Source of the DNA: Candidatus Kapaibacterium sp.
GTDB taxonomy: Bacteria > Bacteroidota > Ignavibacteria > Kapaibacteriales > UBA2268
Assembly: GCA_023957315.1 (NCBI GenBank)
Contig: JAMLHE010000002.1
Span: 124,001 to 188,000, forward strand
Direction of reading: 5' to 3'
Length of the DNA stretch: 64,000 nt
The notes below the pieces were generated by a model, which was given only the letters and a program-made list of their open reading frames with translations, was not told the DNA's origin and made no database searches. Both the position numbers and the translations under genes were made by a program. Every line of letters begins with the position of its first letter. Position 1 is the first letter of the stretch. This document shows positions 10,009 through 18,186 of the stretch, piece after piece.

Positions 10009-10707
10009 ATGAAAGCGACGCCTGAATTCGACAGGTTCAATCCGGAAATAGCTAACTTTTTTGCCGAACTTAGCAAAAACAATTCTAAGGAATGGTTTGA
10101 TGCTAATCGCAAATTGTACGAAAAGGAAATAAAAGATAAATCTAAACTATTCATTGGTGAAATGGGGAAACGTTTGTCCGGCAATAACCTTCGTTATATT
10201 TCCGACCCGAAGGTTTCGATGTTTCGGATTAATCGTGACATAAGATTCAGCAAAAATAAAGACCCGTACAAAACAAATCTCGGCTTTTGGTTCCCATACG
10301 GAGATGATGTTTTGAGCTTTGCAAAGAAACCACTTCCGGGCATATATTTCCATTTCTCAAATGAGGAATCTTTCATTGCTTGCGGCATCCATACTCCCGA
10401 AAGTGGGGATTTGAAGAAAATCCGTGCTGTATTGGCAAATGATTTTGAAAGATTTGAATATATCACAGGGAACAAGAAATTCAAAGCAGCTTTCCCGAAA
10501 GAAATGACATCAGGAGCCCTAACTCGCGTTCAGGGATATTCCAACGACCATCCGGCATTCAAATATATCGCCAGAAAAGACCATACATTTTTCATAGATG
10601 CGCCCATTGACACCTTTTTCTCACCCGAATTACCTGACATTTTGGTTGAAAAAGCCAAAATTAGCGATGAATTACACAACTTTTTATATACTGCAATTAC
10701 GGACTAA
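10009..10707 (+). CDS. DUF2461 family protein
   Basis: A 232-residue conserved protein of unknown function matching the DUF2461/TIGR02453 pattern. It has an N-terminal F-x-ELSKNNSKEWFDANRK block, a central FRINRDIRFSKNKDPYK block, then the GIYFHFS and ACGIHTP strands. A good Shine-Dalgarno (GAGGAG) precedes the ATG. No catalytic role is established for the family. It sits between the SDR and the heptose-activation genes with short gaps, so it is probably co-transcribed with them. Confidence 0.85.
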   Translation: MKATPEFDRFNPEIANFFAELSKNNSKEWFDANRKLYEKEIKDKSKLFIGEMGKRLSGNNLRYISDPKVSMFRINRDIRFSKNKDPYKTNLGFWFPYGDDVLSFAKKPLPGIYFHFSNEESFIACGIHTPESGDLKKIRAVLANDFERFEYITGNKKFKAAFPKEMTSGALTRVQGYSNDHPAFKYIARKDHTFFIDAPIDTFFSPELPDILVEKAKISDELHNFLYTAITD

Positions 10708-10713
10708 TTTATA

Positions 10714-11700
10714 ATGAAGCACATTGATAAAAACAGAACTGCAACAATATTAGAAAACGCACAAGGCAAAATTGTCGCCGTGATTGGCGATGTTATGCTC
10801 GACAGATATTTTTGGGGTAGCGTGAACAGGATTTCACCCGAAGCCCCCGTACCGGTAATTGATGTCGAATCCGAAACTTTTCATCTGGGAGGCGCTGCAA
10901 ACGTAGCGAAAAATCTCCGTTCGCTCGGACTCGAACCTATGCTATGTGGCATCATTGGCGATGACAACTCGGGAGCAATGTTCAGACAAATTGCCGAATC
11001 ATCAGGAATCAATACTACGGGATTGTTTGTAGATTCAGGTCGTCCCACAACAGTGAAAACTCGAATCATTGGCAATAATCAACAGATTGCACGAATTGAC
11101 CGCGAAGTTAGAACCTCGCTATCGAATACCGGGCTTGAGTTAATCATAAATTGTTTGAGCAATCAAAATAATCTCGCAGGTGTGATACTGGAAGATTACA
11201 ACAAAGGGACTTTGACTTCGAAATTGATTGAAGAAATTATCACGTTTTGCAATGACAAAGACATCCCGGTCTTTGTTGACCCCAAAAGCGATAATTTCTT
11301 TGCATATAAAAAAGTAACTTGCTTCAAACCAAATCGTAAAGAAGCCCAACAAGCATTAGGTTATGAATTTGATACTATTGATAATGTAAAAAGTGCCGGC
11401 ACAAAATTGTTAGAACTTTTACAATGCGAAAGCGTGCTAATTACGCTCGGGGCGGCAGGAATGATGCTATTCGAATCAGATGGGACAATATCATCTGTAC
11501 CGACTAAGGCGAGACATATCTCCGATGTTTCCGGTGCAGGCGATACTGCAATAGCTGTGATAGCGGCGACATTCGCCGGTGGAGCAGATATAAAAGAAGC
11601 GGCAACGCTTTCAAACAATGCTGCCGGATTGGTTTGCGAAAAACCCGGCATAGTAACAATTACGAAAGAGGAACTCATCGCAAGCATTGGGAGCTTATAA
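10714..11700 (+). CDS. rfaE1: D-glycero-beta-D-manno-heptose-7-phosphate kinase (RfaE1/HldE N-domain type)
   Basis: Ribokinase/PfkB-fold kinase that phosphorylates heptose-7-phosphate at C1 on the way to ADP-heptose for LPS core. Visible features are the N-terminal VIGDVMLDRYFWG, the substrate-binding NRISPEAPVPV and LGGAANVA blocks, and the C-terminal PfkB signature DVSGAGDTAIAV with its catalytic Asp. At 328 residues it equals the kinase half of E. coli HldE. The nucleotidyltransferase half is encoded separately just downstream, so this is the split arrangement. GT9 heptosyltransferase-like genes at 58.8-60.9 kb would use the product. Confidence 0.93.
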   Translation: MKHIDKNRTATILENAQGKIVAVIGDVMLDRYFWGSVNRISPEAPVPVIDVESETFHLGGAANVAKNLRSLGLEPMLCGIIGDDNSGAMFRQIAESSGINTTGLFVDSGRPTTVKTRIIGNNQQIARIDREVRTSLSNTGLELIINCLSNQNNLAGVILEDYNKGTLTSKLIEEIITFCNDKDIPVFVDPKSDNFFAYKKVTCFKPNRKEAQQALGYEFDTIDNVKSAGTKLLELLQCESVLITLGAAGMMLFESDGTISSVPTKARHISDVSGAGDTAIAVIAATFAGGADIKEAATLSNNAAGLVCEKPGIVTITKEELIASIGSL

Positions 11701-11701
11701 T

Positions 11702-12172
11702 ATGTTGTATGATAGTGCAGATTTAGCAAATATATTGCAGGAAAAGTCGGAGCAAGGAAAGAAAATCGTCTTCACAAACGGTTGCTTTGATATTCTCCAT
11801 GCGGGACATGTCAAGTATCTCGAGCAATCTAAACAATTGGGCGACGTGCTTGTCATAGGGCTAAATAGCGACGATTCGGTCAGAAGATTGAAAGGTGATT
11901 CGCGTCCCGTAAATAATCAGATGGATAGAGCGATTGTTCTTTCGGCTCTTCGTGCAGTTGACTACGTTTGCTTTTTCAATGAAGATACTCCTTTGGAGCT
12001 GATTATGCAATTGAAACCACATATCATTACAAAGGGTGGTGATTATACCGTTCAGGATGTTGTCGGCGGGGAATTTGTAATCAACAATGGAGGCGATGTA
12101 GTGATTATTGAGCTTGTCGCCGGGAAATCTACTACGAGCACAATTCAACGACTAAATGCCACAAAACAATGA
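11702..12172 (+). CDS. rfaE2: D-glycero-beta-D-manno-heptose 1-phosphate adenylyltransferase (RfaE2/HldE C-domain type)
   Basis: Cytidylyltransferase-fold enzyme that adenylates heptose-1-phosphate. It has FTNGCFDILHAGHVKYL with the HxGH motif, and the later TTSTIQRL motif of the family. The ATG at 11702 is chosen because GGGAG precedes it by a few bases and it lies 1 bp after the kinase stop. An in-frame TTG at 11687 would overlap the kinase. About 156 residues, matching the C-terminal half of HldE. Its stop overlaps the ATG of the next gene (ATGA), suggesting coupled translation of the glutaminyl cyclase. Confidence 0.93.
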   Translation: MLYDSADLANILQEKSEQGKKIVFTNGCFDILHAGHVKYLEQSKQLGDVLVIGLNSDDSVRRLKGDSRPVNNQMDRAIVLSALRAVDYVCFFNEDTPLELIMQLKPHIITKGGDYTVQDVVGGEFVINNGGDVVIIELVAGKSTTSTIQRLNATKQ

Positions 12173-13005
12173 AATACACACTAATTATATTGATTTTTAC
12201 AATGATTTCTTGCTCTAAAAGCAAGGAAGCATACATTATAGAGGACGAGAACATAAAAATGGATACAAATGCAAATCAATCGGAAAGCATATTTGTTACC
12301 AAGAATGCATCAATTCCCTATGATTTTGAACTTGTTCGTGTTATTCCCAAAGAGCCGATGGCTTACACTCAAGGATTACTCTTTCATAATGGACATCTGT
12401 ACGAAAGCACAGGGCAATATGGCAGGTCATCAGTCAGGATTGTTGACCACAACACAGGGAAAGTGCTAAAGTCAAAGAAAATTAGCCCGCAACACTTTGG
12501 TGAAGGCATTGCAATCATGAACGATAAATTGTATATGCTTACGTGGACTTCGCGAACTTGCTTTGTATTTGACCCTGTCTCATTTGAACAAATCAAGTCA
12601 TTCACTTACCCTTCGGAAGGTTGGGGACTGACTGATTTCGGTGAAAAATTAATCAAAAGTGACGGCAGCTATTTCCTCAGGGTCATTGACCCCGAAACTT
12701 TTAGAGAAGAAAAAACGATAACGGTGGTTCTAAATGGCAGACCTTTGACTAACTTGAATGAGTTGGAATACGTAAACGGATTGCTTTATGCTAATATTTA
12801 TATGTCAGACAAGATTGCAGTCATAGAGCCGGAAACTGGAGAAGTACTGAGCATTATTGATTTCGGTAAATTACGTTCATTCGAAGTAAACAACAAAGAT
12901 GCCGAAGCATTTAACGGTATCGCATACAATCCGGACACAGACACTTTTTATGTTACCGGGAAAGATTGGTTGAACTACTTTGAAATAAAATTTCTGAATA
13001 ATTAA
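12169..13005 (+). CDS. Glutaminyl-peptide cyclotransferase, lipoprotein
   Basis: Plant/bacterial-type glutaminyl cyclase (glutamine cyclotransferase family), which converts N-terminal Gln of proteins to pyroglutamate. The N-terminus is a lipoprotein signal with the hydrophobic run LIILIFTMIS followed by Cys at ~residue 15. The mature part is a beta-propeller with family blocks YTQGLLF, YESTGQYG, FGEGIAI, LTWTS, GWGLT and the C-terminal FNGIAYNPDT. The Cys is probably lipidated, placing it in the periplasm or outer membrane. It overlaps rfaE2 by 4 nt. Several exported proteins in this window have predicted signal cleavage before Gln, a possible substrate class. Confidence 0.87.
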   Translation: MKYTLIILIFTMISCSKSKEAYIIEDENIKMDTNANQSESIFVTKNASIPYDFELVRVIPKEPMAYTQGLLFHNGHLYESTGQYGRSSVRIVDHNTGKVLKSKKISPQHFGEGIAIMNDKLYMLTWTSRTCFVFDPVSFEQIKSFTYPSEGWGLTDFGEKLIKSDGSYFLRVIDPETFREEKTITVVLNGRPLTNLNELEYVNGLLYANIYMSDKIAVIEPETGEVLSIIDFGKLRSFEVNNKDAEAFNGIAYNPDTDTFYVTGKDWLNYFEIKFLNN

Positions 13006-13134
13006 TTTTAATTAATTTGGAAATATAATAAGAATATCATAATTTTACATTCTATTATTTATCACTATTCGGGAGCGAATTCGTAAAATTGTTTCTATTT
13101 GTTTAGTTACGCGAGGTTTTTATAGGGCGGAGAA

Positions 13135-13158
13135 TTCTACAAACTGATTTTTGTAGAA
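13135..13158. promoter_or_regulatory. Inverted repeat upstream of sugar transferase
   Basis: Perfect 9-bp arms TTCTACAAA and TTTGTAGAA separated by 6 bp lie 21 bp before the ATG at 13179, just upstream of an AGGGG ribosome-binding site. There is no T-run, so an operator or 5'-UTR hairpin is more likely than a terminator. Function unknown. Confidence 0.45.
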
Positions 13159-13178
13159 CATGCAAATAGGGGCTAAAT

Positions 13179-13847
13179 ATGCGAGTTTACTCAGAACCGA
13201 GAAACACTCTTGTCGTTGACTTACACGCCATTCAAACCGAAAGGCAATCTTACCTTCGTATGAAACGTGCTTTAGATGTAGTCTTAGCACTCACTATGAT
13301 TGTGCTTTCATCGCCACTGTTGTTGATTACCGCACTATTAATCAAACTTACAACAAGAGGACCTGTAATATATACCCAAATTCGTCTTGGGCAATACGGT
13401 CATAAGTTCCTAATTTACAAATTCCGAACAATGTACACGTCGGCAGACTTCGACCATGAGCAATTCGGCATCGAAAAAGCCAAAGGCACTTTCATCAAAT
13501 CTCCCAAAGACCCGCGTATAACACCCATCGGACGTTACTTGCGAAACACAAGTATAGATGAACTTCCGCAGCTATTCAATGTACTCTTTGGCGATATGAG
13601 TATTGTCGGTCCGCGACCTTCGGAAGAATTCTTCTTTTTGAATAATCAGCGATTCAAAGATATTCGTTTGATTGTAAAACCCGGCATGACCGGATTATGG
13701 CAAGTAAAAAATCGGAGCAATCATTGTACGATTTTTGATATGATTGATTACGATATAGAATATATTCAAAATATGAATTTATGGAATGATATAAAAATCA
13801 TTTTCCTGACAATTCCGGCTGTTTTACAAGGGGAAGGTGCCGTTTAG
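13179..13847 (+). CDS. Undecaprenyl-phosphate sugar-1-phosphate transferase (bacterial sugar transferase)
   Basis: Monotopic phosphoglycosyl transferase that starts glycan repeat assembly by moving a sugar-1-phosphate onto undecaprenyl phosphate. It contains only the catalytic domain. One hydrophobic hairpin (VVLALTMIVLSSPLLLITALLI) is followed by KFRTM, then TPIGRYLRNTSIDELPQL with the catalytic Asp-Glu pair, VGPRP, and KPGMTGLWQV. At 222 residues it is of the short PglC type rather than the long WbaP/WcaJ type. The sugar cannot be told. It stands alone, with 173 bp upstream that hold a hairpin and a hairpin terminator downstream. Confidence 0.9.
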   Translation: MRVYSEPRNTLVVDLHAIQTERQSYLRMKRALDVVLALTMIVLSSPLLLITALLIKLTTRGPVIYTQIRLGQYGHKFLIYKFRTMYTSADFDHEQFGIEKAKGTFIKSPKDPRITPIGRYLRNTSIDELPQLFNVLFGDMSIVGPRPSEEFFFLNNQRFKDIRLIVKPGMTGLWQVKNRSNHCTIFDMIDYDIEYIQNMNLWNDIKIIFLTIPAVLQGEGAV

Positions 13848-13890
13848 TATCCGACTTCGTTTTTGGGGCTTTATTTGCTTTTTAATCATA

Positions 13891-13932
13891 TTTAGGGTGT
13901 AAGGCATATTATCACATGTTTTGCACCCTAAA
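13891..13932 (+). terminator. Hairpin after sugar transferase
   Basis: Arms TTTAGGGTGTAA and TTGCACCCTAAA can pair over 12 bp with one G-U, around an 18-nt loop, followed by the weak T-run CTTTTAATAT. It lies 44 bp past the stop at 13847. Probably a terminator, though the long loop and weak tail leave doubt. Confidence 0.5.
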
Positions 13933-14070
13933 CTTTTAATATAGCGAGAATATGAAAGCCACTTTTGTGTAGCTTCTACACACGTTATTGCACTATTTTT
14001 TTTCTATGTCATAAAATCTTCCATTATACGTTATCATATAATTAAATATAATATTAGTGGAGATTTTAAA

Positions 14071-14775
14071 ATGGATGAGCAAACAGGAAATCAAAAAAAA
14101 CCATTGCGTCCTGCTCCAAATAAAAAACAGGACATTTACAATACATATTTGAAAAATGAAAAAAGTCGTAATATACCGATTCAAGATTTGGAGGAAGAAT
14201 TAAAAATGAGTGAAAATAATAACACGAACGATGAATTTGAAAATGAAAATGTCGTTCCAGAATCAAACAACAATGAAACTGATATTTCAGAATTCGTTGA
14301 TGTGATTAGCGAATTAAACAAACAAAACGAAACACTTATGTCTGAACGTGACGATTTGAAAGAGCAACTTATTCGAAAAGCCGCCGAACTCGAAAATGTT
14401 CGTCGCCGCAGTATTCGCGAAAAGCAAGAAATGATTGATTTTGCGAACGAAAGATTACTATTCAAAATGCTCGAATTGCTTGATGACATTACTTCAGCAT
14501 CGAATGCATCTCACAATACGACTGATTTCGACAGCTTAGTCAAAGGCTTGGATATGATTCAAGCTAAAGCTATGAAGCTATTTGACGAAGCCGGTGTAAA
14601 GAAAATGGAAGAAAACGTGGGCTCACAATTCGATGTTAATTTCCACGAGGCACTGATGATGGCTCCTTCGGAATTGCCTGAAGGTGCAATCGTACAAGTG
14701 ATTCAACCCGGTTACATGATAAAAGAAAAAGTATTACGTCACGCAAAAGTCATCACATCAGCCGGAAATCAATAA
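14071..14775 (+). CDS. grpE: Nucleotide exchange factor GrpE
   Basis: Exchanges ADP for ATP on DnaK. After an acidic, Asn-rich, low-complexity N-terminus of ~75 residues comes a long coiled-coil helix (ISELNKQNETLMSERDDLK onward), the RRRSIREKQEM-type segment and the C-terminal beta domain with VGSQFDVNFHEALMMAPS and GTIVQVIQPGY-like VQVIQPGYMIKEKVLRHAKV. Length 234 is slightly long because of the N-terminal tail. GGAG lies upstream of the ATG; an internal ATG at 14206 is a less likely start. No CIRCE element is seen upstream. dnaJ follows 17 bp downstream. Confidence 0.93.
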   Translation: MDEQTGNQKKPLRPAPNKKQDIYNTYLKNEKSRNIPIQDLEEELKMSENNNTNDEFENENVVPESNNNETDISEFVDVISELNKQNETLMSERDDLKEQLIRKAAELENVRRRSIREKQEMIDFANERLLFKMLELLDDITSASNASHNTTDFDSLVKGLDMIQAKAMKLFDEAGVKKMEENVGSQFDVNFHEALMMAPSELPEGAIVQVIQPGYMIKEKVLRHAKVITSAGNQ

Positions 14776-14792
14776 AATAGGATAGGAAAAGA

Positions 14793-15953
14793 ATGGAAAA
14801 GCGCGATTATTATGAGATATTGGGTCTGGACAAAAACGCAACGCCTGATTTGGTAAAGGCAAATTACCGAAAAATGGCTATTAAGTATCATCCGGACAAA
14901 AACCCGGGCGACCCCGAATCTGAGAATATGTTTAAGGAAGCTGCCGAAGCCTACGAAGTGCTCAGCGACCCAAACAAAAAGGCTCGGTACGACCGCTATG
15001 GTCACCAAGGTTTGCGTGGTGGGCAAGATTATCACACATACCAAAACATGGAGGACATTTTCTCTTCTTTTGGTGATATTTTTGGCGGCGGCGGAAGCAT
15101 ATTCGATAGTTTTTTTGGTGGCTCAAATGCAGGTCGTGGCAAACGATACTCCGGCGAACCCGGTGCGGATATTAAGATTAAACTACCTTTAACTTTAGAA
15201 GAAATTTCCGAAGGCGTCGCAAAAACTTTGAAAGTACGCAGACTTGTGACTTGCTCCACTTGCTCAGGTACAGGTGCGAAGTCCGGTGGTAAACGCACTT
15301 GTAGCACTTGCAAAGGTCATGGTGAAGTTCGCCAAGTGTCACGCTCAGTGTTCGGTCAATTCATCAATGTTTCCGTATGCCAAACATGTAGCGGCACAGG
15401 CGAGGAAATCACCGACAGATGCACTGATTGCCGTGGTGAAGGACGGATTTTTGGCGAAGATAAAATCAAAATTGATATTCCTGCCGGAGTCGAAGAAGGA
15501 AACTACATCCCGCTTCGTGGCAAGGGACATGTCGGCAAAAATGGTGGTGCTTCGGGCGATTTGATGGTAATCATCGAAGAGAAAAAGCACGCTTATTTTG
15601 TTCGCGACCGAAATAATATCATCTTCAATCTTAATATCACATTCCCGCAAGCCGCTCTGGGCGACAGCGTAGAAGTCCCGACCTTGACCGGAACAGAGGA
15701 TATTAGAATCGAAGCCGGCACCCAAAACGGTACAAGATTGAGAATCAGAGATAAAGGGATTCCATATCTGAATTCATCGGGCAGGGGAGACCAATATGTG
15801 ATTTTGCATATTTCGATTCCCACAAAATTGACTTCGAAGGAAAAAGAATTAATTGAAACTCTCGCAGAGTTTGATAATTTTTCGCCTACACAATTAAATA
15901 ATAAAGAAAAAGATAAAAATATTTTCGAGAAAATAAAAGATGCTTTTGTATGA
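14793..15953 (+). CDS. dnaJ: Chaperone protein DnaJ
   Basis: Full type I Hsp40 of 386 residues. J domain at ~1-70 with YHPDKNP. Gly/Phe region at ~75-120. Four zinc-finger repeats at ~150-215 (CSTCSGTG, CSTCKGHG, CQTCSGTG, CTDCRGEG), all intact. C-terminal peptide-binding domains hold GDLMVII and FPQAALGDSVEVPTL. It feeds non-native polypeptides to DnaK together with the grpE product just upstream. dnaK is not in the window. A strong hairpin terminator follows. Confidence 0.97.
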   Translation: MEKRDYYEILGLDKNATPDLVKANYRKMAIKYHPDKNPGDPESENMFKEAAEAYEVLSDPNKKARYDRYGHQGLRGGQDYHTYQNMEDIFSSFGDIFGGGGSIFDSFFGGSNAGRGKRYSGEPGADIKIKLPLTLEEISEGVAKTLKVRRLVTCSTCSGTGAKSGGKRTCSTCKGHGEVRQVSRSVFGQFINVSVCQTCSGTGEEITDRCTDCRGEGRIFGEDKIKIDIPAGVEEGNYIPLRGKGHVGKNGGASGDLMVIIEEKKHAYFVRDRNNIIFNLNITFPQAALGDSVEVPTLTGTEDIRIEAGTQNGTRLRIRDKGIPYLNSSGRGDQYVILHISIPTKLTSKEKELIETLAEFDNFSPTQLNNKEKDKNIFEKIKDAFV

Positions 15954-15981
15954 TTATTTAAATAATTAAATATTTTCTATT

Positions 15982-16024
15982 AATTCCAAGTCGTTTATAT
16001 TTAATTACTTGGAATTTTTTTATT
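15982..16024 (+). terminator. Rho-independent terminator of grpE-dnaJ
   Basis: Arms AATTCCAAGT (15982-15991) and ACTTGGAATT (16007-16016) form a perfect 10-bp stem with a 15-nt loop, followed by a run of T residues. It lies 29 bp after the dnaJ stop. Confidence 0.82.
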
Positions 16025-16074
16025 TATATTATTATTATATAATTATTTTCGATTCTCTTATATTATTTTTCAGA

Positions 16075-16106
16075 TTTGGAAATTGCAATTTTCATACTTA
16101 GTTTTG
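16075..16106 (+). promoter_or_regulatory. Bacteroidota-type promoter upstream of ATPase-GNAT gene
   Basis: TTTG at 16075-16078 and TAGTTTTG at 16099-16106 match the -33 (TTTG) and -7 (TAnnTTTG) elements known from Bacteroidota, with 20 bp between them. The expected transcript would start near 16113, 28 bp before the ATG. It lies just after the dnaJ terminator. Confidence 0.55.
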
Positions 16107-16140
16107 CAAGATATATTTTTAACTAATAGCGGAAATTGTT

Positions 16141-17619
16141 ATGTCGAATGCTCCTCAAGTAGAACTTGCAAGGCTCAGATTATTGAATGAAAAACGCTTT
16201 ATCGCTGCATCACTGAAGTACATTCACGAAATGTTCTCCAACTACGGTTTCGACGATAGAGAGCTTATGCAAATCGAACTCGTTGCCGAAGAAACTTCAG
16301 TCAGCATTATCGAAAACTCCTTCGATGCGGATGAGAGCGGATATTACGACATTGCCCTAATTCGTCAGCCGAACAAAATTGTGCTTGCATTCGAAGACAA
16401 AGGTTTGCCATTCGATGTAAAGCAACTGGAAAGCAACGATGAGGGAGCGCTCCGACTGCTTCTGATGAAAAAGATAGCCGACGAACTGCACTTTATCAAT
16501 CTCGGCAAAAATGGCAAAAGAATCGAAATCCACAAAAACTTGCCTGCAAAAACTATCGCCGAATACACTGAGCAAGACCTTTCGCCGATTGACCCCGAAA
16601 TCACTCGCGCCACTGATGATGTGGAATTTATGCTGATGAGTTCCGAGCAATCGGTCGCTTTGGCGCGCTGTGTCTATCGCTCTTATGGGCTGACTTATGC
16701 GGGCGATTTCATCTACTATCCCGAGAAAATTAGCGAGTTGCTCGATTCCAAGCTGCTGCGTTCGGTAGTGGCACTCAATTCCGAAGGTGAACTCGTGGCG
16801 CATTTGGGGCTGAATTTCTTGACTGAGGGCGCTAAAGTGGGCGAAACCGGACAAGCTGTGGTTGACCCGCGGTATCGTGGGCGAGGACTTTTTGAAAGCA
16901 TGAAGAAATATTTGGCAAAGCATTCGCAATCTATCGGCGATTTCGGCTTTTATAGCGAAGCAGTCTCAATTCACCCTTACACCCAAAAAGGTAACATCGC
17001 ACTCGGTGGACACGAAACAGGCATTGTACTCGGATACGTCCCACCAAACTTGACGTTCAAGAAAATCGGCGACTTGGGCGAAGGTAAGCGTCAAACCGCA
17101 GTATTGTTCTATCTTCGGGTGAATGAGGAGCCGGTGCGACAAGTATATTTGCCTGAGAATCACAGGGGAATGCTCACAAAAATCATAAATGAAAATAACT
17201 TAAATCGCGAAATAAAAGCAGTCGGCGATGATTTCGCAGTCGAGCATGAAAAATCCGAAATTGAAGTTCGTGTCAAACCCGATTGGGGACAGGCTCATTT
17301 GTTAGTTCACCGCTTTGGTGCTGATTTCCCGGATGTAATCGCATATAATTTGCGAGACGTAATCCGCCGCAAAATCGAATATATTTATCTCGACATGCCA
17401 TTCAGCAACGCCGCTACTGCGCACTTTTGCCCGATGCTCGAATCCTTGGGCTTCTTCTTTTCCGGCATCATCCCCGAGCTTTTCAATGGCGACGCCTTCC
17501 GACTGCAATATCTCAATCATGTAGAAATCGAAGCCGACAAAATTAGCACCGCATCAGATTTCGGCAAAGAACTACTCAATTATTGCCTTGCGGAACGTGA
17601 AAGAGTAGGTGGGGTTTAG
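16141..17619 (+). CDS. RsbW-like histidine-kinase-type ATPase fused to GNAT acyltransferase
   Basis: A 492-residue fusion. Residues ~10-140 look like a serine-kinase/anti-sigma HATPase domain of the RsbW type, with the N-box-like ELVAEETSVSIIENSF and a G1-like FEDKGLPFD. Residues ~155-300 are a GNAT N-acyltransferase whose acetyl-CoA-binding loop is VVDPRYRGRGLFESM. The last ~170 residues hold a less clear alpha/beta segment. Target and acyl group are unknown; the pairing suggests a phosphorylation-gated acetyltransferase. No anti-anti-sigma (STAS) partner or PP2C phosphatase is adjacent. It is probably transcribed from its own Bacteroidota-type promoter. Confidence 0.8.
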   Translation: MSNAPQVELARLRLLNEKRFIAASLKYIHEMFSNYGFDDRELMQIELVAEETSVSIIENSFDADESGYYDIALIRQPNKIVLAFEDKGLPFDVKQLESNDEGALRLLLMKKIADELHFINLGKNGKRIEIHKNLPAKTIAEYTEQDLSPIDPEITRATDDVEFMLMSSEQSVALARCVYRSYGLTYAGDFIYYPEKISELLDSKLLRSVVALNSEGELVAHLGLNFLTEGAKVGETGQAVVDPRYRGRGLFESMKKYLAKHSQSIGDFGFYSEAVSIHPYTQKGNIALGGHETGIVLGYVPPNLTFKKIGDLGEGKRQTAVLFYLRVNEEPVRQVYLPENHRGMLTKIINENNLNREIKAVGDDFAVEHEKSEIEVRVKPDWGQAHLLVHRFGADFPDVIAYNLRDVIRRKIEYIYLDMPFSNAATAHFCPMLESLGFFFSGIIPELFNGDAFRLQYLNHVEIEADKISTASDFGKELLNYCLAERERVGGV

Positions 17620-17657
17620 GGGCGTAATTTTATTAATTAATTAAAGGAAAATATTCC

Positions 17658-18182
17658 ATGCAGAAGCCTGAATCAAACGAACATAGACCATATTTCAAAA
17701 ATTATTTAAATCTGGTCCCCGACGGTGATTTCTTCCAACTTTTCGACCAAAATACCGATGAAGTCGCAAGATTTTACTCGTCTATTGACAAATCAAAGCA
17801 CGAATATCGTTATGCGGAAAATAAATGGACTCCCAAGCAAGTACTGCTGCACGTATGCGACACAGACAGGATATTCTCATACCGTGCCTTTGTTTGCATA
17901 CGTGGCGACGGCAACACTCTGCTCAAGCCCTTGAACGAGAATGCTTACGCCGCCAACGCAGACGGCAGCAACCGCTCTATGGATAGCATAGTTGCGGAGT
18001 TCAAGGCAGTCCGCGCCGGCATGAGACACCTACTTGAAAATGCAAGCGAGGAGCAAAGCAAGTTCTTAGGCAACAACGACGGATTCAAGGTTTCCGCTCG
18101 CGCCTTGGGCTATATCACAATCGGTCACGCCATTCACCACATGAACATAATCAAAGAACGCTATTTGGGGCTTGGGGGATAG
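17658..18182 (+). CDS. DinB-superfamily protein
   Basis: A 174-residue four-helix-bundle protein of the DinB/DUF664 superfamily. It has the typical KWTPKQVLLHVCDTDRIFSYR helix and the late GHAIHHMNIIKERYL helix, whose His residues, with the earlier His, form the metal site. Relatives bind divalent metal and some act as thiol-dependent transferases; no reaction can be assigned here. An RBS (AAAGGAAAA) precedes the ATG. It lies 39 bp after the ATPase-GNAT gene and converges on the restriction-modification gene with 4 bp between stops. Confidence 0.8.
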   Translation: MQKPESNEHRPYFKNYLNLVPDGDFFQLFDQNTDEVARFYSSIDKSKHEYRYAENKWTPKQVLLHVCDTDRIFSYRAFVCIRGDGNTLLKPLNENAYAANADGSNRSMDSIVAEFKAVRAGMRHLLENASEEQSKFLGNNDGFKVSARALGYITIGHAIHHMNIIKERYLGLGG

Positions 18183-18186
18183 GGGA

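Noticed and set aside
13985-14070. CIRCE element before grpE
   Set aside because: No TTAGCACTC/GAGTGCTAA arms are present.
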